From assembly GCA_011375345.1 (NCBI GenBank), contig DRLM01000007.1:1-59032 (forward strand): DNA of 59,032 bases, given 5' to 3'. A program made the translations under genes and the position numbers. Shown here one piece after another: positions 7,715 through 16,294 of this stretch (its first letter is position 1; each line of letters starts with the position of its first letter). The notes under the pieces are model-generated. The model was not told the origin of the DNA, ran no database searches, and saw only the letters and a program-made list of their open reading frames with translations. Source of the DNA: Gammaproteobacteria bacterium (GTDB lineage: Bacteria > Pseudomonadota > Gammaproteobacteria > DRLM01).

Positions 7715-7996
7715 ATGGTTCTGGGGCTTGTTGCGCCAATATCCGCCTTGGTGTTTTCACAGGGCGCTGGTTTTGGGGCAGGGGGCTTAGACGAGCGGCG
7801 CCGGGTGCTGGCTGCCGCCAATATCGCAACACGCACCACCAAGGTGGCCAAGGTGTACATCAGCTCCAGTGGCAAGGTGCAGGTGTCACTGGAAAACTAT
7901 GTGGGCAAACCGGAAGCTTTTGAAAAAATCTTTACTCGTGGCATGTCCGCCCTAAATACGGCGAAGAATCGTTTCGTCAGAGAAATGAGAAAGTAG
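7715..7996 (+). CDS. Small protein of unknown function
   Basis: A 93-residue reading frame that I do not recognise. The first 25 residues are hydrophobic (MVLGLVAPISALVFSQGAGFGAG) and could be a signal peptide or membrane segment; the rest is polar and basic (KVAKVYISSSGKVQVSLENYVGKPEAFEKIF, then NRFVREMRK), with protein-like composition. A strong intrinsic terminator starts 28 bp after the stop, which supports a transcribed gene ending here. The frame is open far upstream, but that part runs antisense through the CopD-like gene and is not protein-like. No good ribosome binding site is visible, so the start is uncertain. Confidence 0.5.
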   Translation: MVLGLVAPISALVFSQGAGFGAGGLDERRRVLAAANIATRTTKVAKVYISSSGKVQVSLENYVGKPEAFEKIFTRGMSALNTAKNRFVREMRK

Positions 7997-8024
7997 TTGC
8001 TGATATTGTGCGCCTGTGCTTGAG

Positions 8025-8066
8025 CGGTAGGGGCGCGCCCGGGTGCGCCCCTGCCGTTTGTTTTTT
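8025..8066 (+). terminator. Strong rho-independent terminator
   Basis: CGGTAGGGGCGC (8025-8036) pairs with GCGCCCCTGCCG (8045-8056) over 12 bp with one G-T wobble and an 8-base loop, followed by TTTGTTTTTT (8057-8066). It lies just behind the small gene on the plus strand. Confidence 0.85.
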
Positions 8067-8240
8067 CGCGAACCCGGAGGCTGCTTCGGACCCCGTGTTT
8101 TTCACCAGCCGGATGAGTCCCCGCTCGTTCTTGAGTTTTCCCGGAAAAACGCTCTGCGCCCGGCATTGAGCTGGTTCAGAATATCGCTTGTGAAAACAAA
8201 ATCCGGCGGATCTTTGCAGGCACGGCTGGGAAACACCGGG

Positions 8241-11200
8241 TCAAGTCGATGTTTTCTCCCATTGTTTTTTCAGCCGCTGGGCTGAAACGGGCAGCGCCGT
8301 TTTGAGCTCCTGGGCGAACAGCGAGACGCGATATTCTTCCAGCCACCAGCGATAAGTGTTCAGTTCCGGATCAAGCCGCTGCTCCCGACGCTGCTTTTCC
8401 ATGCGCTGCAGACACTGTTGCCACAAAGGTGAAATCTCGGCGGTGAGTTGTCTGTCCCGCAGGGGGTTTGCGTCCAGTTTGTCCAGGCGTCTGGACACGG
8501 CCTGCAAGTACCGCGGCAGATGGATCAACCACTGGGGCGGTGTTTGCGCCACGAAGCCGGGATAGATCAAATGGTCGAGTTGCCCGCGGATGTCGCTCAA
8601 GGCTTTGAGCCAGGCGGGTGAGGCGGCGCCCTTGAGCCGTTTGTTGAGCGCCTGATAGGTTTGCAATGTTTTCTGCACCACGGCCCCCAGTTCATTGGCG
8701 GCCGGCACCAGGGCCGCTTGGGCCTGGGCCAGGCGCTGTTCGAAGTCAGCCTGCTCGCGCACGGTCTCGCCGTGCAAACATACTCGGTCCAGGGTGGCGT
8801 TGATCAGGTCGTCTTTGAGGGTGGCGCAGCTGCCCAGGGGCGCATAGGCCAGACACATCTGCTGCAGGTCTGGCAGATTTTTGGCGAGACATTTGATTTG
8901 TGGCGCCAGTTTGCGTTTGAACAACTGCCGCAGGCCCAGGCGGTGGGTGGCAGCCGCCTTCTCCCGCTGATCCAGAAGGCGCAGCGCCACGGTCTTGTTT
9001 TCTGCCACCAGGGCGGGATAGCCCATCACACGCAGTTCCTGGTGTGCCAGGGTCACCTGCTCCGGCAGGTCGCCGAAATCCCAGTCGGTGACGCTGTCGC
9101 GTTCCAGCTCCCAGGTGGGCAGGCGTGCGAATGTGGCGGCGGCGCGCCCGCCCTCGCGCTGCTGAAGCTGGCGCAGATCCCGGCCCTGCGCCACCGTGGT
9201 GCCCTGTTCGTCGATGATGCGGAAATTCATGTGCAGATGGTCGGGAAGCCGGTCCGCCTGCCAGGCCTGCGGCGGTATTTCCATCCCGGTGATTTTTCGC
9301 AGATGGCGGCCCACGGCGTCCACCAGGGCCTCATCCCCGGGCACCAAAGCCTCGATGCACGCTTGGGCGAAGTTGGGGGCGGGGACGAAATTGCGCCTTA
9401 AGTGTTTGGGCAGGGTTTTGATCAGGGCGGCGATCTTTTCCTGCAACAAGCCCGGTACCAGCCACTGGAAGGGTTCGGCCCTGAGCTGATTGAGCAGAGC
9501 CAGGGGTACGGTGACGGTCACGCCGTCGGCGGTGGTGCCCGGCTCGAAATGATAGCTGAGGGGCAGCGTCAGGCCTTGTACCTGGACGTGTTCGGGAAAC
9601 GCCTCCGCGGTGAGTTCGGTGGCATCCCGCCGCATCAAGTACGCTTTGGTCAAAAACAACCGCCGGGGCCGGTTCTTTTCCTCCGTTTTGCGCCAGGCCT
9701 CGAAGGTGCGCACATCAAAAATGCCTGCCGGCACGCGCTCGTCATAAAACTGAAACAGGGTTTCTTCGTCCACCAGGATGTCGTGGCGGCGGGCTTTGTG
9801 TTCCAGTTCCTGCACGTCTTCCAGCACGGCGCGGTTGTGTTGGAAAAACGGCGCGCGGCTGTCCCACTCGCCCGCCACCAAAGCGCCGCGGATGAACAAT
9901 TCGCGCGCCAGTTTGGGATCAATGGGGCCGTATGGCACTTTGCGTCCGGTGACGACGGGCAGGCCGTACAAGGTCACCCGTTCCCTGGCCAGGACGGCGC
10001 CGGCCTTTTTCGACCAATAGGGCCCGCTGTAATGGCGTTTGAGCAGATGGGCCGCCAACGGCTCGAGCCAGGCGGGGTCGATCCGGGCCGCGATGCGGGC
10101 GTAGCGGCGGCTGGTTTCCACCACTTCTGCTGCCATGATCCACTGGGGCGGTTTTTGGCACAGGCCCGAGCCGGGAAACAGGTGAAATTTCACGCCCCGC
10201 GCCCCCAGGTATTCGCGCCCTTCCCGCCGCAGGCCCACTTGGCCCAGCAAGCCGGCCAGCAGGGCGCGGTGCACGGCGGCGTAGTCGGCGGGCTGCTCAT
10301 TGGGCTCAAGGCCCAGTTCCCGGGTCAGACTCAAAAGCTGGCCATGGGTGTCGTGCCAGTCCCGCAGGCGCACATAAGAGAGAAACTGCTCGCGGCAATA
10401 CTGACGCAGCTTGTTGTTGCTGAGGTGGCGGGCCTGGTGGTGATACTGCTCCCACAGCTTGAGGTAGCCGAGAAAATCCGAGCGCGGATCCCGGTAGCGG
10501 GCGTGCGCTTCGTCGGCCGCTTGTTGCCGGTCCAGCGGCCGTTCGCGCGGGTCCTGCACGGCCAGGGCGGCGGCGATGATGAGCACTTCGCGCAAGGCCC
10601 GTTCCTGGTCGGCGGCCAGGATCATGCGGCCGATGCGCGGGTCCACGGGCAGCCTGGCCAGGCGGCGTCCCAAGCCGGTCATGCGGTGGCGGGGGTCTAC
10701 GGCGCCCAGCTCTGCCAGGGTCTGATAGCCGTCGCGGATCAGCCTGGGGTCGGGCGGATCGACGAAGGGAAAACGGTCCACCGCGCCGATGTGCAAGGCT
10801 TCCATTTGCAAAATCACGGCGGCAAGATGGGAACGGAGGATCTCCGGTGCGGTGAAGCCAGGCCGGCTGAGAAAGTCCTCCTCTGAATAGAGCCGGATGC
10901 ACACCCCCGGTCCCACCCGGCCGCAGCGTCCCGCCCGCTGCCTGGCCGATGCCTGGGAAATGGCTTCGATAGGCAGGCGCTGCACTTTGGCGCGGTGGCT
11001 GTAGCGGCTGATGCGGGCCAGGCCCGTATCCACCACAAAGCGGATGCCGGGCACGGTGAGGGACGTCTCCGCCACATTGGTGGCCAGCACGATGCGGCGC
11101 CCGCCATGGGGCTGGAACACTTTGTTTTGCTCTGCCGCCGCCAGGCGTGCGAACAGCGGCACGATCTCGGTGTGGGGCGGATGGTGCTTGCGCAGGGCCT

Positions 11201-12101
11201 CCGCCGTTTCGCGAATGGCCCGCTCGCCGGGCAGGAACACCAGCATGTCCCCCGGCCCTTCCCGGGCCAGTTCGTCCACGGCGTCCAAAATGGCGGATTT
11301 CAGGTCGCGGTCGCGGCTGTCTTCGTCCCCCGCGCTCAAGGGGCGGTAGCGCACGTCCACGGGATATGTGCGGCCCGAGACTTCGATGACGGGTGCGCCG
11401 CCGAAATGGCCGGCGAAACGCGCCGGGTCGATGGTGGCAGAGGTGATGATGAGCTTGAGGTCCGGCCGCTTGGGCAGCAGGCGTTTCAGATAGCCCAACA
11501 GAAAGTCGATATTGAGGCTGCGCTCATGGGCCTCGTCGATAATCAGCGTATCGTACTGATCAAGGAAGCGGTCACCCTGGATCTCCGCCAGCAGAATGCC
11601 GTCGGTCATCACTTTGATGTAAGCATCCCGCTGAACGTGGTCGCCAAAGCGCACCTTGTAGCCCGCTTGTTGCCCCAGCGGCGTGCCCAGCTCCTCGGCA
11701 ATGCGGGTGGCCACCGCCCGGGCGGCGATGCGGCGTGGCTGGGTGTGGCCGATGTAGCCCGTCACGCCGCGGCCCAGTTCCAGGCAGATTTTGGGCAGCT
11801 GGGTGGTTTTGCCCGAGCCCGTCTCGCCGCAGATGATCACCACCTGATGGTCGGTGATGGCGCGGGCAATGGCCTCCCGCTTTTGGCTGACGGGCAGCTC
11901 GGCGGGAAAAGTGGGTGCGGGCAGCGCCGCCGCGCGGCGCTCGCGGCGGGCGCGGGAGGCCGCCGCGGCCTTGGCGAGCGCGGCCAGTGCCTGCGGCTCG
12001 GGCCGTCTTTTCAGCGCCTGCCACCGTTGCCTGAGGCGGTACCGGTCCACCCGCAGCGCGTGGGCGATGTCCGCGGCAATGGTGTCGATGGTGTCGTCCA
12101 A
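8241..12101 (-). CDS. hrpA: ATP-dependent RNA helicase HrpA
   Basis: A 1286-residue DEAH-box helicase of full HrpA length. Walker A is GETGSGKTTQLPK, Walker B is DEAH in LIIDEAHERSLNIDFLL, motif III is ITSATID, and motif VI is QASARQRAGRCGR. The helicase core is followed by the HA2/winged-helix and OB-fold regions and the long C-terminal region typical of HrpA. In E. coli HrpA rescues stalled ribosomes and processes fimbrial mRNA. The first codon must be TTG (MDDTIDTIAADIAHALRV in translation); no ATG occurs near it, and the bases before it (ACTCAAGCAC) hold no clear Shine-Dalgarno. A 13-bp tandem duplication sits directly upstream. Confidence 0.95.
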   Translation of the reverse strand: MDDTIDTIAADIAHALRVDRYRLRQRWQALKRRPEPQALAALAKAAAASRARRERRAAALPAPTFPAELPVSQKREAIARAITDHQVVIICGETGSGKTTQLPKICLELGRGVTGYIGHTQPRRIAARAVATRIAEELGTPLGQQAGYKVRFGDHVQRDAYIKVMTDGILLAEIQGDRFLDQYDTLIIDEAHERSLNIDFLLGYLKRLLPKRPDLKLIITSATIDPARFAGHFGGAPVIEVSGRTYPVDVRYRPLSAGDEDSRDRDLKSAILDAVDELAREGPGDMLVFLPGERAIRETAEALRKHHPPHTEIVPLFARLAAAEQNKVFQPHGGRRIVLATNVAETSLTVPGIRFVVDTGLARISRYSHRAKVQRLPIEAISQASARQRAGRCGRVGPGVCIRLYSEEDFLSRPGFTAPEILRSHLAAVILQMEALHIGAVDRFPFVDPPDPRLIRDGYQTLAELGAVDPRHRMTGLGRRLARLPVDPRIGRMILAADQERALREVLIIAAALAVQDPRERPLDRQQAADEAHARYRDPRSDFLGYLKLWEQYHHQARHLSNNKLRQYCREQFLSYVRLRDWHDTHGQLLSLTRELGLEPNEQPADYAAVHRALLAGLLGQVGLRREGREYLGARGVKFHLFPGSGLCQKPPQWIMAAEVVETSRRYARIAARIDPAWLEPLAAHLLKRHYSGPYWSKKAGAVLARERVTLYGLPVVTGRKVPYGPIDPKLARELFIRGALVAGEWDSRAPFFQHNRAVLEDVQELEHKARRHDILVDEETLFQFYDERVPAGIFDVRTFEAWRKTEEKNRPRRLFLTKAYLMRRDATELTAEAFPEHVQVQGLTLPLSYHFEPGTTADGVTVTVPLALLNQLRAEPFQWLVPGLLQEKIAALIKTLPKHLRRNFVPAPNFAQACIEALVPGDEALVDAVGRHLRKITGMEIPPQAWQADRLPDHLHMNFRIIDEQGTTVAQGRDLRQLQQREGGRAAATFARLPTWELERDSVTDWDFGDLPEQVTLAHQELRVMGYPALVAENKTVALRLLDQREKAAATHRLGLRQLFKRKLAPQIKCLAKNLPDLQQMCLAYAPLGSCATLKDDLINATLDRVCLHGETVREQADFEQRLAQAQAALVPAANELGAVVQKTLQTYQALNKRLKGAASPAWLKALSDIRGQLDHLIYPGFVAQTPPQWLIHLPRYLQAVSRRLDKLDANPLRDRQLTAEISPLWQQCLQRMEKQRREQRLDPELNTYRWWLEEYRVSLFAQELKTALPVSAQRLKKQWEKTST

Positions 12102-12104
12102 GTG

Positions 12105-12130
12105 CTTGAGTTATTTACTTGAGTTATTTA
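12105..12130. repeat. Perfect 13-bp tandem duplication at the hrpA start
   Basis: CTTGAGTTATTTA occurs twice in a row (12105-12117 and 12118-12130). It lies 4 bp before the TTG start of hrpA, where the ribosome binding site should be. Confidence 0.95.
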
Positions 12131-12235
12131 ACGGCTGTCAGTGTTTGTTGGTCCGCATCCCGGGCCCCGATGAGCGGGGCACGGCTGTATTGTATTGATG
12201 GCCGCTGTATCAAGGCAGATCAGAATCGGTGCTGT

Positions 12236-13147
12236 TTACCCGCCAGGTTTTTTCTTCCTCGCCCGCGGATGCGCCCGGTCGTAGATATTGGCCAGGTGCT
12301 GGTAGTTCAAGTGGGTGTAAACCTGGGTGGTGCCGAGATCGGCGTGGCCCAGCAGTTCCTGCACGGCGCGCAGGTCAGCGCTGGATTCAAGCAGATGGCT
12401 GGCGCAAGAATGACGCAACAGATGCGGATGTAAATTTTCGGGCAGGCCTTGTTTGATGCCCCAGTCCCGCAGGCGCTGTTGCACGGCGCGGTGGCTCAGG
12501 CGGCGGCCCCGTCGGCTGACAAACAGCGCCGGTTCGTTCGCTGCCGCAAGCTCCTGCCGCACCCGCAGCCAATGGCGCAGTGCCTTGCAGGCCTGCCGTC
12601 CCACGGGCACGATGCGCGTTTTGCTGCCTTTGCCGGTGACGGTGACTTCGGCATTGTCCAGTCGCAAACGGGACAGATCCAAAGCCACCAGTTCGGCCAG
12701 GCGCAAGCCGGAGGAATACAGCAGCTCCAGCATGGCGCGGTCGCGCACCTTGAGTGGTCCGGTGTCGGAAGTGGCGGCAAAAAGCTGTTGAATCCGGTCC
12801 ACGTCGAGGTTTTTCGGGAGGCGTCGTTTGGTTTTGGGGGCGCGAATGCCGGTGGCGGGATTGTGTTGGATCAGCCGTTCGCGAATCAGGTAGTCGAAAA
12901 AAGTGCGCAGCGCAGACAGCAGCCGTTGCAGGCTGCGGCCGTCCAGCCCTGCCCGATGTTGGGCGGCGATGAAGGCACGCAGGTGATGGGCGTTCAGTCC
13001 GGCCCAGCCGGGGAACTGCTGCTCCGCCGCGTAGCGGGTGAATTTGCCGAGATCACGCCGATAGCTGTCGGCGGTGCGGGGGGAGAGGACGCGTTCGGTG
13101 CGAAGATGGTGAATGAAGCGCGCCGGCCAGTCGTCCTCTCCCGCCAT
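12236..13147 (-). CDS. xerC: Tyrosine recombinase XerC
   Basis: Site-specific recombinase that resolves chromosome dimers at dif with XerD. The N-terminal SAM-like DNA-binding domain (FIHHLRTERVLSPRTADSYRRDL) is followed by the catalytic domain with Arg in YSSGLRLAELVAL, HLLRHSCASHLL (H-x-x-R), the His of GHADLGTTQ and the Tyr nucleophile in QVYTHLN. At 303 residues it is standard. It is the last of dapF-DUF484-xerC, 6 bp from DUF484, an arrangement shared by Enterobacteria and Pseudomonas and a reason to call it XerC rather than XerD. Confidence 0.96.
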   Translation of the reverse strand: MAGEDDWPARFIHHLRTERVLSPRTADSYRRDLGKFTRYAAEQQFPGWAGLNAHHLRAFIAAQHRAGLDGRSLQRLLSALRTFFDYLIRERLIQHNPATGIRAPKTKRRLPKNLDVDRIQQLFAATSDTGPLKVRDRAMLELLYSSGLRLAELVALDLSRLRLDNAEVTVTGKGSKTRIVPVGRQACKALRHWLRVRQELAAANEPALFVSRRGRRLSHRAVQQRLRDWGIKQGLPENLHPHLLRHSCASHLLESSADLRAVQELLGHADLGTTQVYTHLNYQHLANIYDRAHPRARKKKPGG

Positions 13148-13153
13148 CAGCCA

Positions 13154-13897
13154 CTACTGATACAGATGGCGGTGCACCGCCCGCCCGATGAGCCGGCCGA
13201 GGTAGGTGAGGAACAAGGTCCCCATGCCGGCGTGATAGCGGGTGGCGTCGCGGCTGCCGATGCCGAGGATGCCGATGGACGGTGCCTGGCCGGCCACCGA
13301 GGGCGTGATGGTGAGCGGCAGGGCCACGGCGGAGCTGATTTCTTCCGAGGCGTGGCTGAACAGATACTGCGACTGGGAACTGCGCAGCTGGCCGCATACG
13401 GGCTTGCCGGTGCTGATCAGGCGGGCAAAGCTGGCCGCGCCCTTGTCATCGTAGGCCACGCAGCGCACGTCCATGACATCATCCAGCGGCCCGGCGCCCA
13501 GCAGACGGGCCGGGTCCGTGAACAGGCGCAGCACAACCAAATCGGCGCGAAAGTCATTCCGCAGGCTTTCTTCCACCGCCGCGAGGGTGTCGCGCAGGTT
13601 TTTGGATTCCAGCAGGGACACGGTCAAACGCTGCACCCGCTCGTTCAACCGGTCGTTGTCGCGTGCCACTTGCACCAGGGCCTGAAGCTGGCGCTTGAGT
13701 TCGCGGTTTTGGTCCCGCAAGACAGCGACTTGGCGTTCGATCAGGGAAATGGCACCGCGGGTGGGATGCGGCACTTTGAGGTCGGGCAACAAGCCGCCGT
13801 GGGTGACGAAAAACTCCGGATGGCGACGCAGGTAGTCGGCAACCAGCTGCTCGTCTATCAGTTCCGGTGCGAGGTCTGCTTGGTGTTGTGTTGTCAT
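13154..13897 (-). CDS. DUF484 family protein (YigA-like)
   Basis: A 247-residue DUF484 protein. The N-terminal block EQLVADYLRRHPEFFVTHGGLLPDLKVPHP is the family hallmark; a coiled-coil stretch (VLRDQNRELKRQLQALVQVARDNDRLNERV) leads into a GAF-like C-terminal domain (LRLF...SVAGQAPSIGILGIGSRDATRYH). The function is unknown, but the gene almost always sits between dapF and xerC. Its start overlaps the dapF stop as ATGA, which implies translational coupling. Confidence 0.92.
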   Translation of the reverse strand: MTTQHQADLAPELIDEQLVADYLRRHPEFFVTHGGLLPDLKVPHPTRGAISLIERQVAVLRDQNRELKRQLQALVQVARDNDRLNERVQRLTVSLLESKNLRDTLAAVEESLRNDFRADLVVLRLFTDPARLLGAGPLDDVMDVRCVAYDDKGAASFARLISTGKPVCGQLRSSQSQYLFSHASEEISSAVALPLTITPSVAGQAPSIGILGIGSRDATRYHAGMGTLFLTYLGRLIGRAVHRHLYQ

Positions 13898-14724
13898 AGT
13901 TTTATTCTGCCTTCAAAGACCCGGACGGCCGGGCCGGTCATCAGTAAAGGAGCATCGCCCCCCGCCCACTGTATTATCAGGCGGCCACCCGGCAGGTCCA
14001 CGGCCACACGCTCCCTCAACCGTCCTTGACGCCGACCCACCGCGACCGCCGCCGAGGCGCCGGTGCCGCACGCCAGGGTCTCCCCAACACCCCGTTCATA
14101 CACGCGCAAACGAATGTGCGCGTCATCCATCACTTCCATGAATCCCACATTCACCCTTGCGGGAAAGCGTTCATGCCCCTCCAGCAGGGGGCCCAGTTCG
14201 GCGACTGGTGCATCCGCCACGCTGGGCACCTCAAGCACCGCATGGGGGTTGCCCATGGCTACCGCCCCCAATTCGATGCGTTGCCCGGCCACTTCAACAG
14301 TATACGCATTCGCTTGCCCTGACGCGCGAAAAGGAATGCGTGCGGGCGCGAATTCCGGCCGGCCCATGTCCACGGTGATCTGGCCGTCCGCCTCGAAGCG
14401 GGGTGAGACCAGCCCCCCCCGGGTTTCCAGGGTGAGGCTGTCCCCCGGAACCAGACCCTCGTCGCGCAAGTACTGCGCCACGCAGCGCAAACCGTTCCCG
14501 CACTGTTCCACTTCTCCGCCGTCGGCGTTGAAGATGCGATAGCGGAAGTCGGCAGCGGGATCAACGGCGGGTTCCAGCACCAGCACCTGATCGCAGCCCA
14601 CGCCGAAATGGCGGTCTGCCAGCAGGCGAAGCTGGGCGGCATTCAGGCGCAGGGGGCGGTGGAGGGCGTTGAACACAACGAAGTCGTTGCCCAGGCCGTG
14701 CATTTTGGTGAATTCCAATACCAT
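13894..14724 (-). CDS. dapF: Diaminopimelate epimerase DapF
   Basis: Converts LL- to meso-diaminopimelate for lysine and peptidoglycan synthesis. The two catalytic cysteines are in the duplicated pattern QCGNGLRC and ACGTGASAAV. The N-terminus MVLEFTKMHGLGNDFVV is the classical DapF start. Length 276 is standard. It is first in the dapF-DUF484-xerC unit. The 82 bp upstream before the transporter stop contain no lptM-like or lysA reading frame that I can support. Confidence 0.97.
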   Translation of the reverse strand: MVLEFTKMHGLGNDFVVFNALHRPLRLNAAQLRLLADRHFGVGCDQVLVLEPAVDPAADFRYRIFNADGGEVEQCGNGLRCVAQYLRDEGLVPGDSLTLETRGGLVSPRFEADGQITVDMGRPEFAPARIPFRASGQANAYTVEVAGQRIELGAVAMGNPHAVLEVPSVADAPVAELGPLLEGHERFPARVNVGFMEVMDDAHIRLRVYERGVGETLACGTGASAAVAVGRRQGRLRERVAVDLPGGRLIIQWAGGDAPLLMTGPAVRVFEGRIKL

Positions 14725-14806
14725 TCGCTGCCTTGATACTGCTAACAGGCCGGGGCGATTTTACCAGCCCGTCGCGGACCCGGGTAGCCGCGGCCTCGGG
14801 AGGCGT

Positions 14807-15715
14807 TCAGGGGACCGGCACCCGCACTTCGTGCCGGGACAGTTCCGGCTGCAGGGTGATGTGTTCGATGCCGAAACGCTCGTGGACCAGGCTGTGCAGC
14901 TTTTGCAAGGTCTCCTCCCAGTGCGCCATCTCCGGCAGCACGATATGGGCGGACAGCACCACCATGCCGGACGACAGGGTCCAAATGTGCAAATCGTGAA
15001 CCGAGTCCACCCCCTCCACCGCCGCCATGGCCTGGCCCACTTCGCGCAAATCCAGGTAGGGTGGCACCCCTTCCATGATGACGTGCAGGGCCTCCCGCAA
15101 CAGGCGCACCGCAGAGACCAAAATCAGAACGCAGATGAGCAGTGACAAAAGCGGGTCTATGGGCGTCCAGCCGGTGAAATAAATCACGCTTCCCGCGGCC
15201 AGGGCAGCGACCGAACCCAGCACATCCCCCATCACGTGCAACAGGGCGGCGCGGTTGTTGAGCGTGGCCTCCCCCCGGCTCAGAATCCAGGCGATGATCA
15301 GGTTTACCGCCAGGCCCAGCAGGGCGATGAGGATCACCGGTCCGCCCATAACCGCCTGCGGGCTGTGCAGGCGCGCCACGGCAGATCCGGCCACTGCCAG
15401 CACCAGCACCACCATGAACACCCCGTTGACCAGGGCCGCCACCACCTCCGCCCGGCCCAGGCCGTAAGAATGACGGATCGAGGGGGGGCGCCGGGCAATC
15501 CACGTCGCCACCGCCGCCAGCCCCAGGGCTGTGGCGTCGGACAGCATGTGCACCGCATCGCCCAGCAGGGCCAGGGATCCGGCCCACCAGCCACCCACGG
15601 CCTCCACTGCCGCGAAGCTCAAGGTGGCGGCGAAACTCCACCACAGGGTTTTGCCCGATGTGTCGGGGCGATGATGGGAATGTCCAGGGTGACCGGCCAT
15701 AAGCCATTGTGCCAT
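14807..15715 (-). CDS. Cation diffusion facilitator transporter (CzcD/ZitB type)
   Basis: Inner-membrane Zn2+/H+ antiporter-type protein of about 302 residues with six membrane helices. The metal-site HxxxD pairs are visible in GDAVHMLSDATALGLA (helix 2) and HVMGDVLGS (helix 5). The N-terminus is His-rich (AGHPGHSHHRPDT), and the cytoplasmic C-terminal domain carries VEGVDSVHDLHIWTLSSGMVVLSAHIV, the usual CDF dimerisation domain. I start at MAQWLMAG because the 17 residues upstream in frame are not transporter-like. It diverges from the DksA-like gene with 44 bp between starts. Substrate is inferred as zinc or cadmium. Confidence 0.88.
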   Translation of the reverse strand: MAQWLMAGHPGHSHHRPDTSGKTLWWSFAATLSFAAVEAVGGWWAGSLALLGDAVHMLSDATALGLAAVATWIARRPPSIRHSYGLGRAEVVAALVNGVFMVVLVLAVAGSAVARLHSPQAVMGGPVILIALLGLAVNLIIAWILSRGEATLNNRAALLHVMGDVLGSVAALAAGSVIYFTGWTPIDPLLSLLICVLILVSAVRLLREALHVIMEGVPPYLDLREVGQAMAAVEGVDSVHDLHIWTLSSGMVVLSAHIVLPEMAHWEETLQKLHSLVHERFGIEHITLQPELSRHEVRVPVP

Positions 15716-15759
15716 ACTCGTTTTATCGTGGAGTATGTGAATCCGAGGGGAGGCGAACC

Positions 15760-16152
15760 ATGGCAAGCTTAAGCGATGCCCAGCTCAACACGCTCAGGAA
15801 CAGTTTGAAGCAGCGCTACGCCAAGCTGCGCAAAGACATCGCCGAGGAGCTGGCGCGCAGTGAGCAGGAGCACTACGCTGATCTGGCCGGCCGGGTCCAC
15901 GATATTGGGGAAGAGTCAGTGGCTGATTTGCTTTCGGATCTGAACATCGCGGAGCTGGACCGGGAAATCAACGAAGTACGGGACGTCGAGGCCGCCTTGC
16001 AGCGGATCAATATGGGCAGCTACGGCCTGTGTGAGATGTGCGGCGAGCCGATCGGCTTTGAGCGCCTGCAATCCCAGCCTGCGGCGCGGCGTTGCGTGGC
16101 CTGCCAGAAAAAGTGGGAACACAGCCATGGGCAGACGACGCCCCGCCTGTAA
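15760..16152 (+). CDS. TraR/DksA-type C4 zinc-finger protein
   Basis: A 130-residue DksA-like protein. The N-terminal two thirds is a helical coiled coil (LNTLRNSLKQRYAKLRKDIAEEL), and the C-terminal zinc finger has CEMCGEPIGFERL followed by CVACQ, a full C4 set. DksA proper has Asp residues at the coiled-coil tip; here the tip reads HDIGEESVAD, so this is better called a DksA-family paralogue that may bind the RNA polymerase secondary channel than DksA itself. GAGGGGAGG precedes the ATG. The second structured repeat begins 19 bp after the stop. Confidence 0.85.
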   Translation: MASLSDAQLNTLRNSLKQRYAKLRKDIAEELARSEQEHYADLAGRVHDIGEESVADLLSDLNIAELDREINEVRDVEAALQRINMGSYGLCEMCGEPIGFERLQSQPAARRCVACQKKWEHSHGQTTPRL

Positions 16153-16171
16153 CGCGGCGGGGCACACCGTT

Positions 16172-16282
16172 CTGACCTGTTTGATTGCCGCCCGCGAAAT
16201 CCGGCCACTGTTTTTGGCGACATGGCGGGGATGTCGCGGGCGTGCGGTGGCCGGAACCGATGGCGGCCCATCTCTGGGCTGC
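16172..16282 (+). repeat. Structured dispersed repeat, copy 2
   Basis: Starts with the 29-bp block identical to 2717-2745. Stem A is GCCCGCGAAATCC (16190-16202) with GGATGTCGCGGGC (16229-16241): one mismatch, and one pair changed from A-T in copy 1 to C-G here. Stem C is GCGGCCCA (16263-16270) with TGGGCTGC (16275-16282), loop TCTC: one A-T pair in copy 1 is C-G here and one G-C is a G-T wobble. Stem D is not formed, but 11 bases at 16295-16305 resemble its right side (TTAATTGCCGG against CTAATTGCCGG) and run into the end of ppa. It sits between convergent genes. Confidence 0.85.
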
Positions 16283-16294
16283 GAGAGTCAGCTG

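Noticed and set aside
9402-10886. 494-codon open frame antisense to hrpA
   Set aside because: Composition is Gln/Gly/His/Ala-rich and featureless; it is a shadow of the helicase gene.
12449-14029. 526-codon open frame on the plus strand across xerC, DUF484 and dapF
   Set aside because: It runs antisense through three well-supported genes and has no recognisable motif.
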